From the NCBI GenBank assembly GCA_023213395.1, contig CM041465.1, forward strand, positions 21,824,001-21,888,000: a DNA stretch of 64,000 bases, in the 5' to 3' direction. This document shows, piece by piece, positions 32,781 through 44,223 of the stretch (the stretch's first letter is position 1; the number at the start of each line of letters is the position of its first letter). The position numbers and the translations under genes are program-made. The notes beneath the pieces are model-generated. The model saw only the letters and a list, made by a program, of their open reading frames with translations, did no database searches and had not been told where the DNA came from. The stretch comes from Cycas panzhihuaensis. Taxonomy: Eukaryota; Cycadophyta.

Positions 32781-33840
32781 TTTATCAGGTTTGATTTAAA
32801 ATTTACTATCATAGAGAGAAATAAAATCTCCTTCCTTGAATTATGGAACCTTAAGGTATCAATCATGCCATGCCTTTCTTCTCATCTTTTCTATTTTTAA
32901 TTCCCACCAAGCTCTTGCTCATTTTTCGTCTAGCTTCATCAGGTCAATATACCATTAATCTTACGAATCAACCTTTGAGAGTCATAATTTTGATGCCACC
33001 CTTAAGCTTTCTATCTAAAATTCCAAAGGGAGTACAACTTCCAGTCCATAAACTAACTGGAATGGAGTTTGCTTATGTGGTCACTTCACTGTTGTCCTAT
33101 GAATACATAAAATTGAATGGAGTCACTCTGCCCAATCTGCATGTTTTTTATTATAAAATTTTTATGATGCCAACTTTAAAATTTTATTTGTTCTCTCTAC
33201 CTACCCATTTGCTCTTAAATAATATGGAGAAGACTTAGAATGTTGAACCAAGAATTCTTATATTAATTGCTTTATTATTTCATTAAGAAAACTACTACCT
33301 TAATCCTAGACAATCTCTAATGGACAACCAAATCGAATGGTTATCATTTTGTAGAGAAACCTTATGGCAATTTATGCATCACATATTTTCATTGCTTTGG
33401 ATTTTATCCATTTTGTTAGAAAATCTGTAGTGACCAAGATGTATCTCACATTCATACATCAAGTTGGTGGTCTGATTAGTCCAATAAAGTCTAGTCCCAA
33501 TTTTTTAAATGGTGCTTGAGCTAGTATATGACACAAGGGTATTAAATGATTTCTTGTTGACTTCCCTACCCATTGGCATACATCACAACACTACGCCCAC
33601 TTTTGTACATCCTCAAAGATTATAGGCCACCATAGATCTGCTAGTAGAATTTTTCTACTTGTTGATTCTGTGCCTTGATATTTTGTTGTGACTCCTTCAT
33701 GGGCTTCTCTGATGACGACTTCCACTTCGTGTCCCATTACACATTTTTTTAAAATTTGATCGAGTCCCATTCTATATAACATCCCTTGAATCAGTTAGAA
33801 AGAAAAGGTTCTTTTAATGAAATTTTATCGTTCAACACGT
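32781..33840 (-). pseudogene. Integrase of element E
   Basis: Zinc-binding module on the minus strand: 'GHEVEVVIREAHEGVTTKYQ' (33730-33670), 'SRKILLADLWWPIIFEDVQ' and 'CCDVCQWVGKS' (about 33580), an HHCC arrangement. Core: 'LGLDFIGLI' (33500) with catalytic Asp, 'TTDFLTKW', 'EIV*D*GSSFLNEIIKQ' (33310) with the second Asp and a TAG in place of the usual Gln, and 'HSKSSPYYLRANG*VERTNK' (33245) with the catalytic Glu. The tail carries 'TPFQLVYGLEVVLPLEF'. Divergent from the integrases of elements A to D. Several in-frame stops; dead. Confidence 0.9.
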
Positions 33841-34470
33841 TCCATCCCTATCAGTATTTGTCCTGTTGACATAAATCATGTGATATCCTCATACCACTTA
33901 GGTACTATTTAAATAACAAACAATTTTACATCTGGGAAGTCATCTTGAATACCTATTGCTAGTTCCCCATCCACTTCTCTTGATAGTACATCTGGGACTA
34001 TATGCTTAGCTCCTTTTTTCATAATAATCTTAAAGTTGAATTCGTAAAACAACATGAGTCATCCACTAATTCTTCCTTGGATAATGGGCTTATTAATTAA
34101 ATATTAAAGCACCTAATGATCAACAAAGAAAATAAATAGGTTAACTGATAAATAGTGTCTAAACTTTTGGAAAGCATACACCATGCCCAATCCTTATCAT
34201 TCAGTTACTGAATTATTTTTTTCACTATCTGTTAATTTCTGACCTACAAAATAAATAGGTAAATCAATCTTATCATCTTTTGGATGTGTTAATACACACC
34301 CAATTGTGAATAAAGAAGTGTCTACATGCACGTGAAAGGGGTTTTCCCAATCTGGAAATCTCAAGATTAGCACTTGAGCTATGTTTTTCCTCAGTAGTTC
34401 AAATGCCAATTGTTGCTGAAGATGCCATTTCCATTCTATCTTCTTTTTCAATAAAATCTCTAATGGATTT
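33841..34470 (-). pseudogene. RNase H of element E
   Basis: 'KKKIEWKWHLQQQLAFELLR' starts the domain (34451). 'PDWENPFHVHVDTSLFTIGCVL' (about 34335) contains the first catalytic Asp, and 'DLPIYFVGQKLTDSEKN' follows. A stop at about 34196 is followed in frame-shifted form by 'LGMVYAFQKFRHYLS' and 'MKKGAKHIVPDVLSREVDGE', the usual end of a gypsy RNase H ('N..ADALSR'). It lies between RT and integrase, as expected. Confidence 0.85.
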
Positions 34471-35250
34471 ACTATCTAAGTATAATCCTTTATAAATTTT
34501 CAATAATACCCTGTCATTCCTAAGAATGCCTTCACTTGCCTCTGAGTTTTTAGCACCAGAAAATTTAAAATCATTGTGACATTGTTTGGATCCATTAGTA
34601 ATCCTTCTTTCATTACTACATATCCCAACAGAGTTCCAAATAGCACCATAAAGGTGCATTTCATAAGATTCAGACAAAGATTATTTTTCTTATAAGTTTC
34701 CAACATCGATCATAAACATTCAAGATGATTTTTTAACAAAGTAAATAATGTCTAGTTATCCAAAAATACTTCAATTATTTCCCCTATTATTTATTTAAAA
34801 ATGTTAACAATGACTCTTTGAAATGTTATGGGAGTATCTGTGAGTCTGAAAGGGATTACTTAAAATGCATATGTACCTTACTCTGTGTTGAAGGTTGTTT
34901 TTAATTGGTCTTTAGGTGCAATTTAGACCTGATTATATCAGTTAAATCCATTAGTGAATGAGTATATCTCATACCCTACAACCTTCTCTAAAATATCTTC
35001 TATAAAAGGGATTGGAAATAGGTCCTTATTGGTGGATTTATTCAGGGATCTGTAATCAACACAGACTCTTAATTTCCCCTCTTTTTTAGGACTACCACTA
35101 CGGGGCTCACCCATTTGCTATTCTCCACTTTAAAAATGTAGTTTGCTTCCAACAATTTGTCCAATTCAGTCTTGACTCATTCTTCATACTTAGGATTCAT
35201 ACGATATGGTCTTTGCCTTATCAGTTTTGCTCCTTCCATCAACTCTATTT
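34471..35250 (-). pseudogene. Reverse transcriptase of element E
   Basis: Gypsy RT blocks on the minus strand in order: 'KLIRQRPYRMNPKYEE', 'NSKWVSPVVVVLKK', 'VCVDYRSLNKSTNKDPFPIP', 'FTNGFN*YNQV*IAPKDQLK' (the first Asp position is Asn), 'TYAF*VIPFRLTDTPITFQR', 'EVFLDN*TLFT' near 34765, where the catalytic YxDD-type motif has lost its second Asp to Asn, then 'NLCLNLMKCTFM', 'LGYVVMKEG' and 'VKAFLGMTGYY'. Both catalytic changes are single G-to-A type differences, so the enzyme is inactive even apart from the stops. Confidence 0.9.
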
Positions 35251-36440
35251 TATGTTCTCCCAACTCTAGTTGAATACTCTTTAAGTCTTTATAAGACCAG
35301 GCAAAGACATCTTTATATTCCAAGAATAGTGTGGTTGCTTGTTGCACCATTTCTTCCTTCTAATAATCACCCATAGTGATCATTTATGGCTATTCCTTAG
35401 TCCTAATATTGATTTCCTATGTTTTTAGCTTTTCATCTATCATTGTTTTGCTATTTGGGCCTAATGCATAGGCTGGTGTGCTATCAATACTCCATTCCAT
35501 TATGGGGCTGGTTTGCATATCTTCTTTTTCTATTTGGAAACAATATATTTCCTACTTTTGAAAGATTTATTCTATTCCTTTAATCTACCCCACCTACTTT
35601 TGAATATTTTTATGAAACTTTAAAGGAAGATTTTTACTTATTTGAAACCAAGAATTAAAGTTTTGTAATTGCACTCTATACTCAATTTGAGCTTGTGAGT
35701 AAAAGAACACCAAGTACAAAACTTGTTGCTGCCTTTTATTCCTTAAAATTATATTATATAATTATAGAGCATCATTGCATTCAGTAGATTTTTCTTGGAT
35801 TCTTTCTAACTGAGGTGGATTCTCATTCTTTTCTTCTAAAGCTTCCATGCGACTTTCCACGTGATAGCACACAACTAGTTATGTTTCTTCCCAAGCATTA
35901 TATAACCAATTTAACATATAAGAGGATGCAGGACTATTTGGAAATCTTGGTTGTATCTAAAATGCTATTTTATAATAAGAACTCATTGCAGATTCTAATG
36001 TTGCTATTATAGAGGAAGCTCTTCATTCATCTTCAATCTTTTCTATCTTTGGCCTATTTGAACATAAGGGAAAAGTTATTATTTTTTCTCCCACTGGCAG
36101 TGTAAAGATATGTTTTCCCTAATCCTAGATTGCTTTTGTAACTAGTAACCATGGTCTTCTTAATAGAGTTGGGTATGTCTTCTTTTGATCTTTCATTTAA
36201 ATTACCACAAAATCTAATAATATAGTTACTTCTACCATGGTTACAAGAATATTCAACAACATTCCCATGGACCTAACTTGTAATTAATTTGCTAATCTAA
36301 TCAAATAGTCTGGAGGAACCATATTAGGTCTTCCCAGTGCTATCCATGAAGATTCGAGTAATACATTTACCCCTGAGCCCCCATCTATAATAGTTCTATA
36401 TAAAGTGGTTCCAAACATCATCATTAGAACTTTGGGGTTT
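35251..36440 (-). pseudogene. Protease and linker of element E
   Basis: 'TIIDGGSGVNVLLESSWIAL' at about 36400-36340 is the aspartic protease active-site loop (D-G-G variant of D-T/S-G), followed by 'MGMLLNILVTMVEVTILLDF' and 'LLRRPWL' (family 'LLGRPWL'). A long charged linker leads to 'LFLEYKDVFAWSYKDLKSIQ' (about 35310), the standard entry to gypsy RT. Stops are numerous. The plus-strand frame at 35815-36012 is a shadow. Confidence 0.8.
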
Positions 36441-38467
36441 ATTCTCATATCTTTTATAGTTCTAAGAACTGGTTTCTCAATTTGATCTAAAATGAATTGC
36501 TAAAAATATCTTGCTTACTACCATTTAAATACAATTGATATACAAATTGATACTCCTAATTCAGTAAGTATATCCTTCATAGTTTGTAACTTCTACCAAG
36601 GATTCATACCTTCCAATGATTAGGCTGTCCTCCTCTCATAATGCAAGCCTTTAAATCTTCCTGATTGCCTCTTCTCTTGGGTTTCTCCCATTATGTCCTG
36701 AAGCATCTTTCTCACCTCTTGTAGTCATTATTTCTCTATAATTAGATCTAGAAAATTATCTTGAATAGGAGGGGTATAGTTGATTTATTGCTTAGTGTCT
36801 ATAGGTAAGCTAGCTTCTCTTGATCCAAAATCATATCCACCAAATTAATATTCTATATCTTATTATTCTTATGGCAATTAGACCATTCATGATTTTCTAG
36901 TCCACATTCTCTGCAGATGTATTCTTCCTCTTTTTAATCTAATGAATATTCTATCTGAAATATCCCTATCTCTAATATAAGAAATAGCAAATAGGTCTTG
37001 CCTTGCCTTTATATTGCTTACAGCTCCCTTCTCTGTTTTTTGTGAATAAACATTTAGGTATTTTACCTTCATTAATTTTGGTTAGAAGTAGCATTCCCAT
37101 GTGTTATAATTATTCCTTCAACAAATCTCACACCATTTCATGGGACCTCCATGCTCCTTTTGTTGATTGCATGGTGCAGGTCACCAATTATTTTCTCTTA
37201 ATTTTTCCAATCATAATCGAGATAATTCTATGTAGAGTTTTTCCTATTCCTACATATGTTGTATGCTAGTTGGGATAGAAATTATAGGTTGTTACTTCAA
37301 TGCTTCTACTTCTTTCTTCAAGGCTTTAATTTCTGGATTCATACCCATTTGTGGTATGGATTGTTCTAGCATATTAGAACAATATACTAGGGGTTGTATC
37401 ATCATCTAGGAATAAGTTAATTTCATCTGATTTTTAAATTTTAATGCCAATTCCCTTACTTGCTCATAACTATTTAGTGGAAACAACATTACTTTATATC
37501 ATAATTGAGGTATTAACACTTGTATAAAATATTTCATTGCCAACATTGGGTTGATTACTATTGATACATACATCTTATTTATTATGAATTTTATCCTTTC
37601 GTCAAAATCATTTATAGATTCCCCCAGATACTAACGAATTTCTTCCAAAGCTTGCAAGATAGCTATTGGATCCCTCAGTTTCTAAAATTGATTAAGAAAT
37701 TGATCCTGTACTTGGTCCCAATTTAGTTGTTGGCCTACAACATATTAGAACCATGCTACTACAAGGCCCCTCAAATGTTGAAAAGAAATGATCCTTGATT
37801 TCACCTTGATCCATGATCCTTTTTATGTGGATCATGCATTTAAACAATGCCAGATAATCACCAGAATCTATAGTGCCATCAAATTGGAGACTCAAAAAAA
37901 TTAAGTCACTTTATACCACAATGTATGGGGCTATATTTACTAGATTTCCTCCACCCAATATCCTACTTTGTCCTCCTCCTGTTGCACCTCCTACACTACT
38001 CCCTGGCGTTGCCATTAGAAACTTGAACAAGGGGTTTATTATGTGGCTTGGAGTTTAGATTTCTAATAAATGATAATTTTATGCTTGTTCTACCACACTA
38101 TATATTCCCAACTCAATGGAATTTTCCTTAATACTTCTATTCTTTGCAAGTTTCCTTTAATGGAATCCTACTAAATTTCTTCATTCGTACTCAGTGCATG
38201 TGCCTCTTTAATCAGATCCTCTTCTTTTACACACCTTTGATTAATTTCTTCATCTACGTGCATCTCTATTATACCCAAATTTTGATACTTTATTCCTTCC
38301 TCATTTTTTGATTTCCTATTTTATATTGAATGTGCAGATGATTAGCTCTCCACCTACTTCTTCAGTGTAATCATAAATATGGGTTTACATACCCCCACTT
38401 GGATTCTTTCTTTCTCCCAATAGTCCCCTTGATCATGATGTGTTTCAACTTCTACTCTGGGTGGCAT
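36441..38467 (-). pseudogene. Gag of element E
   Basis: Start ATG at 38467 ('MPPRVEVETHHDQGDY'), 478 bp below the repeat edge at 38945. The retrotransposon-gag core is clear: 'ALFKCMIHIKRIMDQGEIKD' (37850-37790), 'QLNWDQVQDQFLNQF' (37730-37690), 'IAILQALEEIR*YLGESIND' and 'KFIINKMYVSIV'. Two CCHC zinc knuckles lie near the end: 'WCEICxRNNYNTWEC' (37144-37091), whose His is now Tyr, and 'CRECGLENHEWSNC' (36917-36874), complete as CX2CX4HX4C. These would bind genomic RNA. Interrupted by many stops; also the family match for the truncated gag at 27376-28153. Confidence 0.88.
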
Positions 38468-38945
38468 AGAAGAGGACCCATAAAAATTCTAGTTGATCTC
38501 ACCGATTCTCTTGGTTCGATTTGGCAATGTAACTAATATATGTCATGTCTGAAATCTAATAAGGAACAAGCATAAGAATTGACTAGTTGAAACATTCATC
38601 AATACATAACATCATATGAGAGCACAAAAATCAACTAGTTGTAACATTCATCAATACACAACATCATATGAGAGCACAAGAACCATAGTTATTGCATTAT
38701 GATGGGTTGCTCTGGTTCTCTCATAACCAGAGCTGACCCAAAATAGTACACAGAATGGATTTATAATGGATACAGAATTATGGCTAACCTACTTCTGTGT
38801 GACAACAACCAGAGTGTTGCGACTATTCATCCAAATAATTCCCTATCCCTACATCTTTTACATTGTAATATTTATATTTACTATGATCCAAGTTAGTTGC
38901 AATAGCTATAAATGCAAACAAGAGGTTATAACTTAACTACCAACA
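37690..38945 (-). repeat. Element E leader plus gag start, copy 2 (R2)
   Basis: Direct repeat of 27376-28636, shared from the leader ('actaccaacaca' at about 38940) into the gag core. At 38945 the E sequence ends abruptly and element C sequence begins, without an LTR or PBS. This copy is therefore 5'-truncated on its left strand end, whereas copy 1 extends further upstream into ORF-X. Confidence 0.8.
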
Positions 38946-39684
38946 CATAGGGACATATGAAGAAGAACAGATAATAGGGGGTGGCCCTAGCATAGGCATA
39001 AATATAGATTGGGAAGAGCTGAGAGGTATAAATGAAGAAGAAAGAAGTGCCATACTACGAAGAATATTTTCCAACCACTTCAGAGGTGTTTGGACACTCA
39101 TAGCATGGAAACATCATTGCAACACTTCTATAACATCTATAGGAGGGGTTCCTACTTGCTCGTATGAGGTGGAAGGGTCCTCATGTGAGGTGGAACCCAC
39201 TGGTCAATACTCATGAGTATTCTTACCAAGGTAGTGATACTCCATGGAGGATGACACACCCATGTCATGTGTGGGAAAATGGTAGAAATCTGAGAGTTCA
39301 TGGTCACCCAGATAAAAAATAAGGTCATTACCCTCTTATGCGAGACCTTGAAATAAAGTTGAAGTTTGTTGCTAGGTCTCAAAAACATAGGTATGTTGTG
39401 CCCATTCTAATAGATATCCCTCCATAGCCAATTCAGAATTAGACAAGGGAAGGGAGGAATGAGGAGACTCTTCTAAAGTGGGAGGGAGTCCTCTTAGATG
39501 ACAAGAAAATCTTCGCATTCAGGTTTCACCTAGAACTCTAGAAAAGGCAAGGGTGGAGGTGAGAGAAAATATGTTAGGGATTACCTAACAAATCTAGAAG
39601 GAATAAATAAAAGGAGAAAGACAACACTAACACAAGGGAATTTGTACTATTCTACCACTGACAAGTCCCTAGTATGGTCACAAG
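38946..39684 (-). pseudogene. Gag start, leader and PBS of element C2
   Basis: Second copy of 20380-21118. The minus strand carries the N-terminal gag remnant ('RPSNKLQLYFKVSHKRVM' at about 39370) and leader. The PBS is TTGTGACCATACTAGGGAC (39665-39683), one base from the LTR. The left edge at 38946 is an abrupt junction to element E within gag. Confidence 0.75.
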
Positions 39685-42600
39685 TGGAAGCACGCCTCTA
39701 GGGGGTCACTAAGGATAAGAGCTTCTAAGACAACACTATAACTACAACAAGGGCCCAGAAACCTCAAGAAAGGAGGATAGGTCACCCTTAAAGGGCGTCT
39801 GTGCATTAGAACATAGGTTAGGGAACCCACACATAGCACTTATGACTTTTCCATTATATGAGTACCTTCCTAGATTTGGATTAGTTAGGGGCATCCTTGG
39901 ATTACCAAGTAGTTGTAGATAGGCCATCCTACCCTTAAGGTAAAAGAGAGGAGAAGAAATGCCTCCTTTTGAGGAGGAGGAAAGAGAGGGATGGCTCCTT
40001 ATGGGAAGGAAAACTAGAAGCAAGAAGGACGAAGTGATTGTTGAAGGGAAAAGTGGAGGTTTAGCATGTGTAGAGGCAAAACCTAAAGGACAAGACTTCT
40101 AGGGTCATCTCTAAGGTTACCTAAAGGGTTTGCCTTAGGGATTAGTCTTGATACAAGGTTTTGTTTGGTTATACTAAGGATTTAGGTTGTTTACCTTATT
40201 TTAATTATGAGACAATATTGTAAAGCCAAGGTCTTTGTCCTTAAGAAAAGAACACATGCAAATAACAAACACTCTCTTTTAGGCTCACTCTCCTTTCATT
40301 TGTTTAAGAAATTATTTCAAGGAGTAAAAAGAGGGGAAAGGGATAAATGATTTATATGATATTTTCTTTTGATGCTTTCTTTTCAATGCAAAAGAAAATG
40401 CATTCAATCACATAATGTTTCCCTAACCTTATCCCTATGTGCATGCACATATGTAAGATGCAAAGAGATGATGTTTGCAAAAGGAGGATTCTTTTCTTAA
40501 CCTATCATTTTCTTTACAAAAAGAAAATGCATCTATTCATATCGTATTCCTATACACATACATGTATGCGAGGTGAGGAAAGGGGGAAGGGATTACATGT
40601 ATGATGCTTTTCAATACAAAGGGAAGGGGTTAATTCAAAGTTCTACTTGCACTTTTATGAGCACATACAAATGGAATAGGAGAGATCTTTCTTATCCTAT
40701 TCTTTTCACAAAAGAGAGGAAGAGGAGAGATAAGAGTGCATGCATATGCATATACCCTCTTCCTACAAGTGCAAATATGCAAAAGGAGTGTTACAAACTA
40801 CATGCATGTATACATAAATTTCCTTTTAGGAAAGGCGGGGACAAAAGGAGGGAGAGAAGAGGGTTTGTGAGAAGTCCACAAGGAAATATGCCAGTTGATG
40901 AGGCAACATACTCCTTCCTTTCGTGCCACACTCGCTCATAGCTCTGCACTCTAAATCATAGCAAATGTTATAGGTGAAGCCATAAAAGGGGCTCCCTTAC
41001 CTTCCACAAAATGTTTGTAAAGCAAAGAAATAGGAAATAAAACAATCCCAAAAAGAAATAAAGAGAAAAGTGAATCTAGGAATAGAGAACCATACCTCTT
41101 TGTTATGTCACAACTTCACTTTCTTGGGAGGATGCATTATCTTGCATGTGAGCAAACCCTCACAAGTTACAAATACATGAATACATATATATAGTAGTGC
41201 ATGTGTGTTTCACCAAAGTAGAGATAAAGTTTACCTTGAGTGATGAAAAGAGAAAAGAATAATAATAACTAGTATGATGTTTTCTTTATACACATTAATA
41301 TTCCCATGTGACCTTAAAAGAAAAGGGGGGTTGAAGGTGGAGAAGATGATATCTCCCTAGATGAATGGGTCCTATATGAACAATGTGAGTAGCAACAAAT
41401 AGTTTGGGAGAAATATACACAAGGGTTTGAAGAGTGTCGTAAAAGCTACAAAAATTGCCAAAGCTACAAAAGTTGCAAAAGTTCCAAGAGATATAAAAGG
41501 AAATAATAAATAGTGGTAAGTAATGGTTAGCCAAGCATGACATGCATATAATAAAAGAGAGTGAAGCAAAGCACTACAAGTATTGCAATGTTGCCAATGT
41601 GTATGAGTCACACCTTACAAGGTTTGTTAGTGTAAGTAGTGGGTATGGAGCAAAAGAGGCATGGGAAGAAGGGGTTGCCCTAGGAGAAGTGGCTATAGGA
41701 GTTAAAACTCTAGCCATATGTACTTCTCTTACCTTCCCAAATAGTCCAAAACCTAGCCTACTATTAGCTAGTAGAAACCTAAGGATGGGGCAACAATGAC
41801 AAAGTGAAAAGAGAGGGTTTGCCTCTCTTTGCCCAACAAATATAGAGGAAAATATATAATTAAGAGCATGAAAATTAATGAAATCAAGAGAAAACTAGAT
41901 CTAAGAGTGGAATAATGGGAGAAGACCTACTTTCAACCATTGAAACTTGCTCAAAATTAGAAGTTACCTTGCAACCAAAGGGATGATGTCGAAAAACCTA
42001 CTTTTCTTGGTGAAGTAGACCCTTTTTGGAGAGGGAAAGGGCCTTTAATCTAAGAGAAACAACTATTGTTGCTTTACTGATTATGAAAGGAGAATGATCT
42101 CACTAAAAGGGGCTTGGTTTAGACCTGCAAACTAGGGTTTCCTCTTATCAAACTTAGGTGGAAGAAAGAAGGAGAAGAGAAGCGAAAAGAGTTATTTTTT
42201 AATTGTGAGAGAGTGAGAATGAGTTCAAGATTTTATTTTATGTTCCAATTAGGTTTTTATAGGGGCTAGGGTTTAGTTTAGGTAGGAAAAGACCCTCTTC
42301 CACATGTTAGATTCATAATGAATATGACTCTCACCAATATCTATCCATAATAACTAATGAATAATCACCCCATAGCAAACTTTGCAGTACTATGAAGTTT
42401 AACACAGTGCCATAAAGTTTGAAGTAGTGCAAAGAAATGTAAGGAAAGAATAAAAATAACCTAGGGAATCCCATAAAAAATCAGTCATAGAGTGTAAAAG
42501 ATGAAGGTTGGTCAACTGGTAAGGTCTTTTAGGGGATCTAGGTAGTGGTTGGGCTTCGCAATACATGGTGGAGGCTAAGCACCAATTAGGATGTAAAAAT

Positions 42601-42955
42601 GTAGGTGGGTAAGTAAGCTAAGACTCACTGTAGGGGTCATACAACAAGTTAGAAGTGAGTTAAGGTGGGGTACAGGGGCCCATGAGTGCTTGTAAACTCT
42701 AGGGAGGTGTTTCTTAGAGCTATGTGATGCCATGAGACCATAGTCCTCAGTCATCATAGGCTGAAATACAGTCACAGGTAAGCATTAGGCAAAAAAACCA
42801 AGTAGTAAGGCAAGCTATTCAACTAAATCATGTTATTATGGGACCATAAATGTACCTCATTGTACCATAAAGATAAACATCTCAAGCAATAAGGATGCAT
42901 ACCTGTACTTACTTGATAGGTGCTACTCCTGGCCATTCCTGATGGCTAGGAAACA
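39685..42955 (-). mobile_element. 5' LTR of element C2 (second copy)
   Basis: 3271 bp from TGGAAGCACG to 'gctaggaaaca'. Collinear with 21119-24419 throughout, with differences at something like one base in seven in the first 165 by eye. It joins the same position of RT (ACCTCATATATA) as copy one does at 24420. Contains an (AT)n run at about 41182-41193, a candidate TATA region. No gene seen; the open frame at 40573-40941 is not kept open in copy one. Confidence 0.85.
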
Positions 42956-44223
42956 ACCTCATATATAAGACTCTTGAGGTTTTCATGGATGACATGATGG
43001 GCCTCTCTTGCAAGAGAGCCCACCACCTTAAGGATTTGCATACTATCTTTACATGATGCTGTAAATACCGTGTTAGTTTGAACCCACTCAAATACATGTT
43101 TTCCATGACTAATGGAAAGCTTTTAGGTTTCCTTGACTCTAAACAAAGGATCTGACAAGGTCAAAGCCATTCTTGATATGTCCCTACCTAAAATGCAATG
43201 CCAAACTAAGTCATTTTTGGGTAGGCTAGGTTTCCTTAGGTATTTCTTGATAGAATTTACCATAAATGCCCAACCTCTAACTAACTTATTAAAGAAGGTG
43301 GCCCCATTTGTATGGTCTATTAAAGCCTAGGAGGCATTCTGAGAGCTCAAAAAAGCCTTGGCCTCTACCCTAATCCTAGTGCCCCCTCTCTTTGATCGCC
43401 TATTTATCCTTTATAACTCACTCACCGATGAGTGCTTGGGAGCCATGCTTACCTAGGAAGATGATTTAGGGACCAAGTGTGCCATATATTTCATCGGTTG
43501 TACATTAGTCATAGTTGAGCTTAACTAACCCCTATTAAAAATGAATGCTTAGCTTTGGTCCATATGACCAAGAAGTTCAAACATTACCTCCTCAGGAATA
43601 CCACTTGCATGATCATCCAATCTAATCTGTTGAGGTACCTATCATTCTCCTTTAAGAGCATATGACCTTAAAATCGTTAATAGAAAATTAAAGAAGGGAA
43701 TGGTGGTTGCCAAGCAACTAGATGATGCCCCCATTCCTAACCCCTCCAACCTTCTGGTTGATGGTTCTTTACCCAACAAGCCTATCCTGACTGTCCAAGA
43801 CTTGTCATCCCATCCACTAGCTAGTAATAAATGGTATAGGGATATTATGCAATATCTTACCCAGCAGCAATACCCTCCTAATGATAGTAACAACATAAAG
43901 TCATGTGTTAGGGCTACAACTAGGCAATACTTCCTTAATAAGGAGGTATTGTATAACATATCCTTTGATGGGATTCTACTTCATTATTTCAACCTTGACG
44001 AAGCAAACTAAATCCTCCAAGATTATCATAGTGGCATTTGTGGAGGCCATTTTAGGGGCCAATCCATGCCTAAAGGATCCTTCACATGTGCTACTACTAA
44101 TTGTCCCTCTTCAAGGATGCCCATATTTATGTGCAACACTGTTGAAGGTGCCAAGAGCATGTTAATGTTATTCACTTACCTACCGAGGCCTTACATCTTA
44201 TTGTTTTCCCATTGCCTTTTTCC
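42956..44223 (+). pseudogene. RT end, RNase H and integrase start of element D2
   Basis: Second copy of 24420-25650. 'LEVFMDDMMGLSCKRAHHLKD' carries the catalytic pair; an 11-12 bp deletion after 43150 removes part of the RT end. RNase H pieces: 'NAQPLTNLLKKVAPFVW' and the 'LIVPPLFDR'-type region (43380). Then 'KKGMVVAKQLDDAPIPNPSNL' (43695) and the zinc module 'DYHSGICGGHFRG' (44025). Glutamine codons at 43715 and 43862-43870 remain CAA/CAG where D1 has stops. Interrupted at 44223 by element A; resumes at 61202. Confidence 0.87.
44219..44223. other. Target-site duplication (left) of element A
   Basis: TTTCC at 44219-44223 recurs exactly at 61197-61201. Removing A and one repeat restores 'gcctttttcctaatagggattagacc', matching the uninterrupted D1 at 25646-25673. 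Confidence 0.93.

Noticed and set aside
27376-38945. R1 and R2 as the two LTRs of element E
   Set aside because: Both contain the start of gag, and gag continues without interruption past the inner edge of R2. No PBS or PPT adjoins them and no TSD was found.
40573-40941. 122-codon plus-strand open frame in the C2 LTR
   Set aside because: The homologous stretch in the first LTR copy (about 22010-22380) is not open, and there is no recognisable motif.
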